Shown in pieces: positions 23,307 to 28,634 of a stretch of DNA of 28,634 bases (position 1 is its first letter; each line of letters starts with the position of its first letter). The notes beneath the pieces were generated by a model. The model did not search any database and had not been told where the DNA came from. It saw only the letters and a list, made by a program, of their open reading frames with translations. Source of the DNA: JBDSKH01 sp050245915. GTDB taxonomy: Bacteria > Actinomycetota > Actinomycetes > Actinomycetales > Microbacteriaceae. The stretch covers positions 1-28,634 of the forward strand of contig JBFWWZ010000041.1 in the NCBI GenBank assembly GCA_050245915.1. Direction: 5' to 3'. The position numbers were made by a program, and so were the translations under genes.

Positions 23307-24658
23307 TGCGGACGTTCCTCCAGATCCTGGTCAACACGGCGGTGGCGAACGTCACGACGAGCTTCCTCTGGTTCGCCCTGACCTTCTGGGTGTACCTCGA
23401 GACCCGGTCGGTGCTGGCGACCGGCATCGTCGGCGGCGCCTACATGCTGCTGGTGGCCCTGTTCGCGATGGTGTTCGGCACGATCGTCGACCGGCACCGC
23501 AAGCACCGGGTGATGGTCGTCGCCGGCCTCGTGACGCTGACCGCGTTCGGCATCGCGGGTCTGCTCTACCTGGCCTTCCCGGAGTCGGCGCTGCTCGACC
23601 TCGGCGGCCCCTGGTTCTGGATCTTCTCGGGCATCATCCTGTTCGGCGCGGTCATCGAGAACATGCGCAACATCGCGCTCTCGACCACCGTCACCCTGCT
23701 CGTCCCCGAAGAGCGGCACGCGAATGCGAACGGCATGGTCGGCACCGTGCAGGGCCTCGCGTTCATGGTGACGAGCGTCTTCAGCGGGTTGTCGATCGGT
23801 CTGCTCGGCATGGGCTGGACGCTGCTGATCGCCATCGTGCTGTCGGCGGCCGCGCTCGTGCACCTCACGTTCCTGCGCATCACCGAAGACCAGCCGCAAC
23901 GCCCGGAGGGTCGGGGGCCGCTGATCGACCTGCGCGGCAGCATCACCGCGGTGCGCGCGGCGACCGGGCTCTTCGCGCTGATCATCTTCTCGACCTTCAA
24001 CAACTTCATCGGCGGCGTGTACATGGCGCTCATGGACCCGTACGGGCTCGAGCTGTTCCCCGTGGAGCTGTGGGGCGTGGTGCTCGGCGTCACCTCGACC
24101 GGCTTCATCATCGGCGGTCTGCTGATCGCGAAGTTCGGTCTCGGCAAGAACCCGATCAAGACGATGCTGCTGCTCGTGATCGTGATGGGCGTGATCGGCG
24201 CGATGTTCACGATCCGGGAGTTCTGGTGGCTGTACGCCGTCGGCATCCTGCTCTACATGACGCTCATCCCGGCGGTCGAGGCCGCGGAGCAGACCGTGAT
24301 CCAGAGGGTGGTCCCGTTCCAGACGCAGGGCCGGGTGTTCGGCTTCGCCGCCGCGTTCGAGTCGGCGGCGGCGCCCGTGACGGCGTTCCTCATCGCGCCG
24401 ATCGCGCAGTTCCTGATCATCCCGTACATGGACTCGAAGCCGGGTCGGGATGCGTTCGGCTGGCTGCTCGGCGACGGTCAGGCCCGGGGGATCGCCCTGG
24501 TGTTCCTGATCGCCGGCCTCGTGATGGTGATCGCGGCGATCCTGGCGTTCTTCACGCGTTCGTACCGCACCCTCTCCGCGGTGTACCTCGAGCAGCAGGA
24601 TTCGGTGCCCGTCACGGCCGCGGAGGACGCCACCACGGGCGCCCAGCTGCGGCGCTGA
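23306..24658 (+). CDS. MFS permease (multidrug-efflux-like)
   Basis: A 450-residue membrane protein with about 12 hydrophobic helices. The loop FGTIVDRHRKHRVMVV (about 55-70) is the MFS motif between helices 2 and 3, and LVPEERHANANGMVGTVQG near 133-151 is the block seen in MFS_3/DHA-type exporters. A second-half loop KFGLGKNPIKT follows. Export of small hydrophobic compounds is likely; the substrate cannot be told. The ATG at 23306 is favoured over upstream in-frame starts because residues before it are Gly-rich and unlike the family, and because a leaderless -10 fits it. It ends 17 bases before the stop of the convergent small gene; no hairpin terminator was seen in that gap. Confidence 0.9.
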   Translation: MRTFLQILVNTAVANVTTSFLWFALTFWVYLETRSVLATGIVGGAYMLLVALFAMVFGTIVDRHRKHRVMVVAGLVTLTAFGIAGLLYLAFPESALLDLGGPWFWIFSGIILFGAVIENMRNIALSTTVTLLVPEERHANANGMVGTVQGLAFMVTSVFSGLSIGLLGMGWTLLIAIVLSAAALVHLTFLRITEDQPQRPEGRGPLIDLRGSITAVRAATGLFALIIFSTFNNFIGGVYMALMDPYGLELFPVELWGVVLGVTSTGFIIGGLLIAKFGLGKNPIKTMLLLVIVMGVIGAMFTIREFWWLYAVGILLYMTLIPAVEAAEQTVIQRVVPFQTQGRVFGFAAAFESAAAPVTAFLIAPIAQFLIIPYMDSKPGRDAFGWLLGDGQARGIALVFLIAGLVMVIAAILAFFTRSYRTLSAVYLEQQDSVPVTAAEDATTGAQLRR

Positions 24659-24675
24659 GATGGGATGAACGCGCG

Positions 24676-25062
24676 TCAGGCGATGGCGGTGACCGCGAAC
24701 ATGCGACCCGCGCGGGTGTGCCGGTCCATGCGCTTCGCCAGCACCGTGAGGTAGCCGGCATCCGCGGGGATCACGACGCCGCCGCGGCCCTCGATCGCGA
24801 GGTGCTCTCCGGCCGAGCCGGTGAAGGTCTTCGCACCGGCAGCCGCCTCGATGCGGGTGCGCAGGTCGAGCAGATCGGCGGCGACCTCGCACCAGCGGGT
24901 GCGGGCGGCGTCGAGACGCTCCAGCTCCGGCTGGTCGGAGATGGCGGCGACCTGCGCGGCGACGTGAGACAGCTGGGCGGATGCGACCAGCAGCATCCCG
25001 AGGCCGCGTGCGAGGTCGGGGGTGGGTTCGCCGGCGAGCCGGCGGGAGGAGGTCATGGTCAT
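24676..25062 (-). CDS. Hypothetical small protein (128 aa)
   Basis: A 128-residue soluble protein I do not recognise. The N-terminal two thirds are alpha-helical and Ala/Leu-rich (LARGLGMLLVASAQLSHVAA, LERLDAARTRWCEVAADLLDLRTRIEAAA). A Gly-rich turn with VVIPADAGYLTVLAKRMDRH follows. No signal peptide or membrane helix is seen. The ATG at 25062 begins one base after the stop of the 37-residue membrane-protein gene, so the two are co-transcribed; an in-frame ATG at 25056 is an alternative start. The composition and coding frame look native to this genome. Confidence 0.65.
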   Translation of the reverse strand: MTMTSSRRLAGEPTPDLARGLGMLLVASAQLSHVAAQVAAISDQPELERLDAARTRWCEVAADLLDLRTRIEAAAGAKTFTGSAGEHLAIEGRGGVVIPADAGYLTVLAKRMDRHTRAGRMFAVTAIA

Positions 25063-25063
25063 G

Positions 25064-25177
25064 TCAGAGCCCGATCGTGGGAAGGGTGAACGCGAGAGCG
25101 GCAGCCGCCAGACCGCTCACGACGGCGACGATCGCGGGGATCCGGCTCTGCGGGATGCGGTGGAGGGGTGCGCTCAT
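25064..25177 (-). CDS. Very small membrane protein (37 aa)
   Basis: The predicted peptide is MSAPLHRIPQ followed by a basic residue and one hydrophobic helix (IPAIVAVVSGLAAAALAF), ending TLPTIGL: a single-pass membrane peptide with a cytoplasmic N-terminus by the positive-inside rule. TACCGT lies 6 bases before the ATG, supporting a leaderless start here rather than at upstream in-frame codons, which would give an unlikely Pro/Arg-rich extension. Its stop is one base from the start of the 128-residue gene, which suggests a two-gene unit. The function is unknown. Confidence 0.55.
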   Translation of the reverse strand: MSAPLHRIPQSRIPAIVAVVSGLAAAALAFTLPTIGL

Positions 25178-25183
25178 GACGCA

Positions 25184-25189
25184 ACGGTA
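25184..25189 (-). promoter_or_regulatory. Candidate -10 box, leaderless start of small membrane protein
   Basis: TACCGT on the minus strand ends 6 bases before the ATG at 25177. No ribosome site and no good -35 are seen in the 62-base gap upstream. Confidence 0.4.
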
Positions 25190-25239
25190 GATCGGGGAAG
25201 AGCCGGGGGGCGGGGTCTGGCGCTGGGCCGGACGGTGTG

Positions 25240-25518
25240 CTACGGCTTCGGGATCAGCCGCAGGCCCGCGGGGGTGTTCGCCGTCTCCACGAGCGCCTCG
25301 AGCCATGCGCGGTCGAGCGTGGGGCGCTCGCCGGCGTAGGTGAACTGGAGCGAGCTCGAGGCGCTCACCCAGACGGTCCGGGCTCCGGATGCGTCGTCGA
25401 GCCGCAGCGCGAACGACTCGTTGCGACGCAGCTTCGAGATGACCGCGGCCTCCAGGTGCCCGAGCAGTTCGTCGTCGACGTCGACCTGGACGTCCGATCC
25501 GTAGTACAGCTGACCCAT
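25240..25518 (-). CDS. Small conserved protein, paralogue of the gene at 26773
   Basis: A 92-residue protein starting MGQLYYGSDVQVDVDDELLGHL; an ATG at 25530 would add four residues. It shares its whole layout with the protein at 26773-27078: MG.L.Y.S, DD..L.HL...I..KLRR.ESF, W.S.S..LQF, and RAWLEAL...AN.P.GL...P.P. This is a Microbacteriaceae-type family that databases sometimes label ATP-dependent DNA ligase, without any ligase motif that I can see here. It is soluble, with no signal peptide. The function is unknown. The members flank the EAL gene and a small unknown gene, in opposite orientations. Confidence 0.8.
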   Translation of the reverse strand: MGQLYYGSDVQVDVDDELLGHLEAAVISKLRRNESFALRLDDASGARTVWVSASSSLQFTYAGERPTLDRAWLEALVETANTPAGLRLIPKP

Positions 25519-25587
25519 GGTGCTCGCCATCCTACGGGCTAGCCTGGAGGTGCCTTCGACGGTCGGGGGTGGGGAGGAGCGAGTGGC

Positions 25588-25851
25588 GTGGCGATGATCC
25601 ACCGGCTGAGTGTCGACGGGCGGGACTACTTCCTCCCGGATCCCGTCGACGACCTGAAGGCGAAGATCCTCGACGCCATCCGCGCCGGAGGCGGGTACGT
25701 GAACGTGCCGCCGCTGCGCGGGGGACCCGGGATCGACATCCTGTTCTCGCCCGGCATGCCGGTCACCTGGACGCAGATCGACGTGGGCGGCGCCGACGAC
25801 GCCGCGGCGACGGCCGCCGCCAGCGAGGCCGACTACGACCCGGAGCTCTGA
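25588..25851 (+). CDS. Hypothetical small protein (87 aa)
   Basis: An 87-residue soluble protein (MAMIHRLSVDGRDYFLPDPV...) that I cannot place in a family. It has a mixed alpha/beta look, a central Gly/Pro-rich turn (AGGGYVNVPPLRGGPGIDIL) and an Ala/Asp-rich acidic tail. The GTG at 25588 has GGAGG 10 bases upstream; the ATG at 25594 is an alternative. Its last 19 bases overlap the end of the EAL gene on the other strand, because the EAL gene runs through a tandem repeat into this gene. The gene at 25240 is divergent, 69 bases away. Confidence 0.7.
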   Translation: MAMIHRLSVDGRDYFLPDPVDDLKAKILDAIRAGGGYVNVPPLRGGPGIDILFSPGMPVTWTQIDVGGADDAAATAAASEADYDPEL

Positions 25852-26651
25852 GTCCCCGAGCTCTGAGACCCTGAGCTCTGCGCCCCCGAACTCTGGGCCG
25901 CGAGCATCCGGGTGAACTCCGGCTCCCGCACAGGGCGTCCGTAGAGGAAGCCCTGCGCGCGCTGGCACCGCAGCGCCTCGACGCGCCGGGCCTGCTCCTC
26001 GGTCTCCACGCCCTCGGCGACCACGCGGATGCCCCGCCCGTGCGCGTACTCCATGATCTCGATGAGCGTGGCGTAGCCGTCGTCCGACTCGTCCTGGATG
26101 AGCGACAGGTCGATCTTCAGCTCGGTGGCGGGCAGCTGCTCGATCCGCGCGAACGACGAGAAGCCGGCGCCGAAGTCGTCGATGGCGATGCCGAGCCCGA
26201 GTTCGCGCAGTTCGTTCAGCCGCCCGACCACGTCGGGCAGGTCGTCGAACTGGTTGGTCTCGGTGATCTCGATGATCAGGCTCTCGGCGGGCAGCGCGGA
26301 CCGCTCGAGCAGGAAGCGCAGCCAGCTGGTGAGCCGGTGCCCGGTCAGCTGGGTGGCGGAGACGTTGACGGACACCTGGATGGGGTAGCCGGCATCGATC
26401 CACGAGACGGCGGCGCGGGCGGCGGCATCCACCATCAGGATCCCGAGGTCGTCGATCATCCCGTGGTGCTGTGCCGCCGGGATGAACACCTCGGGCGGCA
26501 GCAGGCCGTGCTGCGGGTGGTCCCATCGTGCGAGAGCCTCGACCGCGACGATGCGCTTGGTGGCGACGTCCACCTGCGGCTGGAAGTACGGCACGATCTG
26601 GTGCCGCTCGATGGCGGTGCTGAGGGTCTCGACCATGTCCACGTGGTCCAT
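25833..26651 (-). CDS. Stand-alone EAL-domain cyclic-di-GMP phosphodiesterase
   Basis: A 272-residue protein made of one EAL domain. The residues needed for activity are visible: E38 in VEALARW, the Asn of SVNVSATQL, the Glu of IEITETN, the Asp pair of IDDFGAGFSS, the Lys of ELKIDLS, the Glu of VAEGVETEE and the Gln of QGFLYGRP. It should hydrolyse cyclic-di-GMP to pGpG. It has no PAS, GGDEF or membrane part, so it is a small cytosolic enzyme. The ATG at 26651 is chosen; a TTG at 26660 is possible. The last ~20 residues are a QSSGx tandem repeat (four units) from a 15-bp DNA repeat; this tail follows the end of the domain and overlaps the convergent gene by 19 bases. A minus-strand promoter (TTGCCA, TATAAG) lies upstream. 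Confidence 0.92.
   Translation of the reverse strand: MDHVDMVETLSTAIERHQIVPYFQPQVDVATKRIVAVEALARWDHPQHGLLPPEVFIPAAQHHGMIDDLGILMVDAAARAAVSWIDAGYPIQVSVNVSATQLTGHRLTSWLRFLLERSALPAESLIIEITETNQFDDLPDVVGRLNELRELGLGIAIDDFGAGFSSFARIEQLPATELKIDLSLIQDESDDGYATLIEIMEYAHGRGIRVVAEGVETEEQARRVEALRCQRAQGFLYGRPVREPEFTRMLAAQSSGAQSSGSQSSGTQSSGS
25841..25900. repeat. Four degenerate 15-bp tandem repeats at the EAL 3' end
   Basis: Units at 25841-25855, 25856-25870, 25871-25885 and 25886-25900 share the core GAGCTCTG (the last has GAACTCTG). On the minus strand they encode QSSGx units. The first unit contains the stop codon of the small plus-strand gene. Confidence 0.85.
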
Positions 26652-26681
26652 GTTCGGCAATCCGCCGACCTGAATTCCACC

Positions 26682-26732
26682 TTGCCCGAAATGCGTCGTC
26701 CGGGCTTATACTGCCGCCCCCGCGTCTGGCAA
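26682..26732. promoter_or_regulatory. Overlapping divergent promoters, EAL gene and small conserved gene
   Basis: On the minus strand TTGCCA (26727-26732) and TATAAG (26705-26710), 16 bases apart, form a good promoter for the EAL gene with a leader of about 45 bases. On the plus strand TATACT (26707-26712) overlaps it, with TTGCCC (26682-26687) at a long 19-base spacing. The two -10 boxes share bases, so only one polymerase could bind at a time. Confidence 0.55.
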
Positions 26733-26759
26733 CCCGTGGTCTGCGGAGAGGCTGCGTCA

Positions 26760-26765
26760 TAGGCT
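26760..26765 (+). promoter_or_regulatory. Candidate -10 box, leaderless start of small conserved gene
   Basis: TAGGCT ends 7 bases before the ATG at 26773, an alternative to the TATACT promoter 50 bases further upstream. No clear Shine-Dalgarno precedes this gene. Confidence 0.3.
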
Positions 26766-26772
26766 CGGGGCG

Positions 26773-27078
26773 ATGGGCACGATGACCTACGACTCCAAGC
26801 TGGTGGCGACCTTCGATGATCGCGTGCTCGCGCACCTGCAGGTCGTGATCTGGGCGAAGCTGCGGCGGGGCGAGAGCTTCTCGTTCACCTGGATGGATTC
26901 GCAGCGCGGCGGGATGGGCCGCACCTCGATCTGGATGAGTCCGACGGTCTCAGTGGTGTTCGACTACTACGGCAGCAAGATGCCGAGCGTGAACCCCGCG
27001 TGGCTCGAGGTGCTGACGAAGTCGGCGAACTCGCCGGGCGGGCTGATGGTCGTGCCGGAGCCGCAGCCTCCGGGTTAG
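26773..27078 (+). CDS. Small conserved protein, paralogue of the gene at 25240
   Basis: A 101-residue soluble protein (MGTMTYDSKLVATFDD...). The core VLAHLQVVIWAKLRRGESFSF, then SIWMSPTVSVVFDYYG, PAWLEVLTKSANSPGGL and the PEP ending align along the whole length with the protein encoded at 25240-25518. This copy is closer to what I recall as the family's usual sequence; the other has diverged in the middle. Function unknown; the db label ATP-dependent DNA ligase sometimes given to this family is not supported by any nucleotidyltransferase motif. It converges on the IclR gene with 12 bases between the stops. Confidence 0.82.
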   Translation: MGTMTYDSKLVATFDDRVLAHLQVVIWAKLRRGESFSFTWMDSQRGGMGRTSIWMSPTVSVVFDYYGSKMPSVNPAWLEVLTKSANSPGGLMVVPEPQPPG

Positions 27079-27090
27079 CAGCATCCGGGG

Positions 27091-27852
27091 TCAGCCGAGG
27101 GCGGCCGGGCCCAGGTGTCGCGCGATGGCCTCGCGGATGGCGGGCACCGCATCCACCAGCTCGGGCAGCGGGCAGCGGAAGCTGACCGCGCTGACGCTGA
27201 CCGCGCCACTGGGCGCCGTCGCCCCGTCGAGGTGCACCGGGATGGCGAGGCAGTTGACGCCGAGCTCGTTCTCCTGGTCGTCGACCCCGTAGCCGCGTGC
27301 GCGGGTGGCGTCGAGTTCGGCGCTCAGCGCGTCCCGGGTGACGATCGTGTTCGGCGTGCGGCGCTCGAGCGGGAATTGGTAGCGGTCGAGCGCGTCGGGT
27401 ATCGCCGAGAGCAGCGCCTTGCCGACGGCGGTGCTGTACGCGCGGTTGCGCCCGCCGACGACGGAGGTGAGCCGCACCGCGCCCTGCGGCGGGTCCATCT
27501 TGGCGCGGTAGACGATGTCGGCTCCGGCGAGCACGGCGTAGTGCGCGGTCTCGCCGTAGGTGGTCGCCAGCTCTTCCAGCAGGGGTTGCAGCCGTGCCGT
27601 CTCGGGCCGGCCGTCGAGGTTGCGGAACGCCAGGCGCAGGTATTCGTCGCCCAGCACGTAGACCCCGCGTTCGATCAGGTCGGCGAGTCCGGCTCGGCGC
27701 AGGGTGGCCAGCGCCCGGTGCACGGTCGGCTTCGAACTGTTCAGGATGCCGGCGAGCTCGTCGAGCGTGACCCCCTGCGGGTGCTCGGCCAGCTCGGTCA
27801 GCACGGCGATCACGCGGTCCGCGCCGACCAGGCGGTCGCCGGTGCCGGTCAC
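27091..27852 (-). CDS. IclR-family transcriptional regulator
   Basis: A 253-residue regulator. The winged helix-turn-helix is at about residues 10-70 (VTLDELAGILNSSKPTVHRALATLRRAG) and the effector domain follows, with GETAHYAVLAG, AYSTAVGKALLS and the VDDQENELGVNCLAIPV block. It differs clearly from the IclR protein at 3307-4110. The GTG at 27852 overlaps the stop of the alcohol dehydrogenase by 4 bases (GTGA) with GAGG just upstream, so the regulator is made from the same message as that enzyme and probably controls that operon, whose promoter lies outside the window. The ligand is probably the sugar acid or polyol handled by the operon; that is inference. Confidence 0.92.
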   Translation of the reverse strand: MTGTGDRLVGADRVIAVLTELAEHPQGVTLDELAGILNSSKPTVHRALATLRRAGLADLIERGVYVLGDEYLRLAFRNLDGRPETARLQPLLEELATTYGETAHYAVLAGADIVYRAKMDPPQGAVRLTSVVGGRNRAYSTAVGKALLSAIPDALDRYQFPLERRTPNTIVTRDALSAELDATRARGYGVDDQENELGVNCLAIPVHLDGATAPSGAVSVSAVSFRCPLPELVDAVPAIREAIARHLGPAALG

Positions 27853-28634
27853 CGCAGCCTCGGATCGACGTGGACCTTCGGGCCCGGTCCGGCATCCTGG
27901 CCCCGTCGTCCCTCGAAGCGGTCGGGCACGTCCGCGAGGGCGATCACCTCGCTGACCAGGGAGTCGGGCACGACCGCACCGCTCGCGAAGCTCTCGATCG
28001 CCCCCGCCAGCCCGCCCGATGCGGACAGCACGCCGACCGCGGTGATGTCCTGCAGGGCGATGTCGCGGGTGTCGACGAGGCTCGGCACGGCGGAGAGCCC
28101 GATGAACACCACGCGCCCCGCCGGCCGGGTCAGCCGCACGGCGAGTGCGGGCATCGTCTCGTCGCTGGTGCACTCGATGACCGCGTCGAAGCGGTCGGGT
28201 TCGGACTCGCTCAGCTCGGCGAGCCGGGCGGTGTGCGGCACGCCGAGCTCCCGGGCGAGCTGCAGCGATCCCTCGCGGACCCCGCCGACGTGCACCTCGG
28301 CTCCTGCGGCCATCGCGAACTGCGCGGCGAGCAGCCCGATCGTGCCGGAGCCGAGCACCAGCACCTGCTGTCCCGGCTCGGGCTGCGCACCGCGGACAGC
28401 GCGCAGGGCGTTGCCGCCGGGCTCGACCAGGGCGGCGGCCGCAAGCGACACGTGCCCGGGGATCTCGTACGCGAACCGCGCCGGGATCACCAGCTTCTCG
28501 GCGAGGGCGCCCGCCCACCCGCCGCGGATGCCCACCTCGTAGCGGTTCGGGCAGACGTGCTGGTGCCCGGCGATGCAGTACGAGCACTCGCCGCACCCGA
28601 GCATGGTGTCGCCGGTGATGCGTTTGCCGATCCA
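27849..28634 (-). CDS. Zinc-dependent alcohol dehydrogenase (MDR family), N-terminus beyond the window
   Basis: About 261 C-terminal residues are seen; the frame runs open off the window edge. The structural zinc site is complete: C-x2-C-x2-C-x7-C in CGECSYCIAGHQHVC. VEPGGNALRAVRG carries the Glu of the catalytic zinc region and VLVLGSGTIGLLAAQFA is the NAD(P) Rossmann motif. Members oxidise polyols, threonine or sugar acids (sorbitol, threonine 3- or galactitol dehydrogenase groups). The catalytic-zinc Cys and His lie in the missing part, so activity cannot be judged. Its stop overlaps the IclR start. The context (IclR-controlled MDR dehydrogenase) suggests sugar-acid or polyol breakdown. 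Confidence 0.9.
   Translation of the reverse strand, partial: WIGKRITGDTMLGCGECSYCIAGHQHVCPNRYEVGIRGGWAGALAEKLVIPARFAYEIPGHVSLAAAALVEPGGNALRAVRGAQPEPGQQVLVLGSGTIGLLAAQFAMAAGAEVHVGGVREGSLQLARELGVPHTARLAELSESEPDRFDAVIECTSDETMPALAVRLTRPAGRVVFIGLSAVPSLVDTRDIALQDITAVGVLSASGGLAGAIESFASGAVVPDSLVSEVIALADVPDRFEGRRGQDAGPGPKVHVDPRLR

Noticed and set aside
23156..24892. 578-codon minus-strand frame opposite the MFS gene
   Set aside because: The product is very rich in Arg, His, Asp and Glu with no motif, as expected for the antisense of a hydrophobic coding region.
25240..25518. Annotation of the small paralogue as an ATP-dependent DNA ligase
   Set aside because: The protein is about 92 residues and has no KxDG nucleotidyltransferase motif; the name, if given, would be a transferred label.

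Overview
The window is GC-rich (about 70% by eye), tightly packed, and rich in GTG starts and 4-nt start/stop overlaps. It reads as a chromosomal segment of a high-GC actinobacterium, most likely Microbacteriaceae (Microbacterium-like). The signs are a DUF222/13E12-type HNH protein, two small paralogues of a Microbacteriaceae-type ~100-aa family, short palindromic repeats with the core GGTCGAGCCTGTCGAGACC, and several genes whose -10 box sits 5-7 nt before the start codon (leaderless geometry). No rRNA, tRNA, CRISPR, transposase or prophage gene was seen. No gap without a gene exceeds about 190 bases.

Region 1 (1-5.7 kb): the 3' end of an operon with a dihydrodipicolinate-synthase-family enzyme and a small 2Fe-2S subunit, then a lone DUF222-HNH protein. 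On the minus strand follow a GabD-like aldehyde dehydrogenase, an IclR regulator and an old-yellow-enzyme oxidoreductase. Region 2 (5.7-13.1 kb): a six-gene plus-strand operon, divergent from the aldehyde dehydrogenase: class-III aminotransferase fold, AcoX/NAD-kinase-fold protein, two glycine-decarboxylase-like subunits (GcvPA- and GcvPB-like), a proline-racemase-family protein with a Ser/Cys active-site pair, and an EamA/RhtA-type exporter. The operon has no lipoyl H-protein and no T-protein, and the motifs of both P-like subunits are altered, so an ordinary glycine cleavage system is unlikely. Together with Region 1 the genes look like a catabolic locus for an imino or amino acid. The parts match 4-hydroxyproline degradation (epimerase, dehydrogenase subunit, DapA-like deaminase, semialdehyde dehydrogenase) plus an unexplained aminotransferase/kinase/P-protein module. 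This is the best candidate for an undescribed system.

Region 3 (13.1-17.8 kb, minus): GPH-type transporter, YtcJ-like amidohydrolase, PuuB-like FAD oxidoreductase and a cupin, the last three joined by 4-nt overlaps; probably a second amine or amide catabolic unit. Region 4 (17.8-23.3 kb): a four-helix membrane protein, a GH38 alpha-mannosidase co-transcribed with an HSL-type alpha/beta hydrolase, both carrying the same short repeat in frame, a long palindromic intergenic repeat, and a zinc-ribbon/GIY-YIG-like protein.

Region 5 (23.3-28.6 kb): an MFS permease with a palindrome over its start, two small minus-strand genes, two paralogous ~100-aa proteins flanking a small unknown gene and a stand-alone EAL phosphodiesterase with a tandem-repeat tail, and finally an IclR regulator overlapping a zinc alcohol dehydrogenase that runs off the window.
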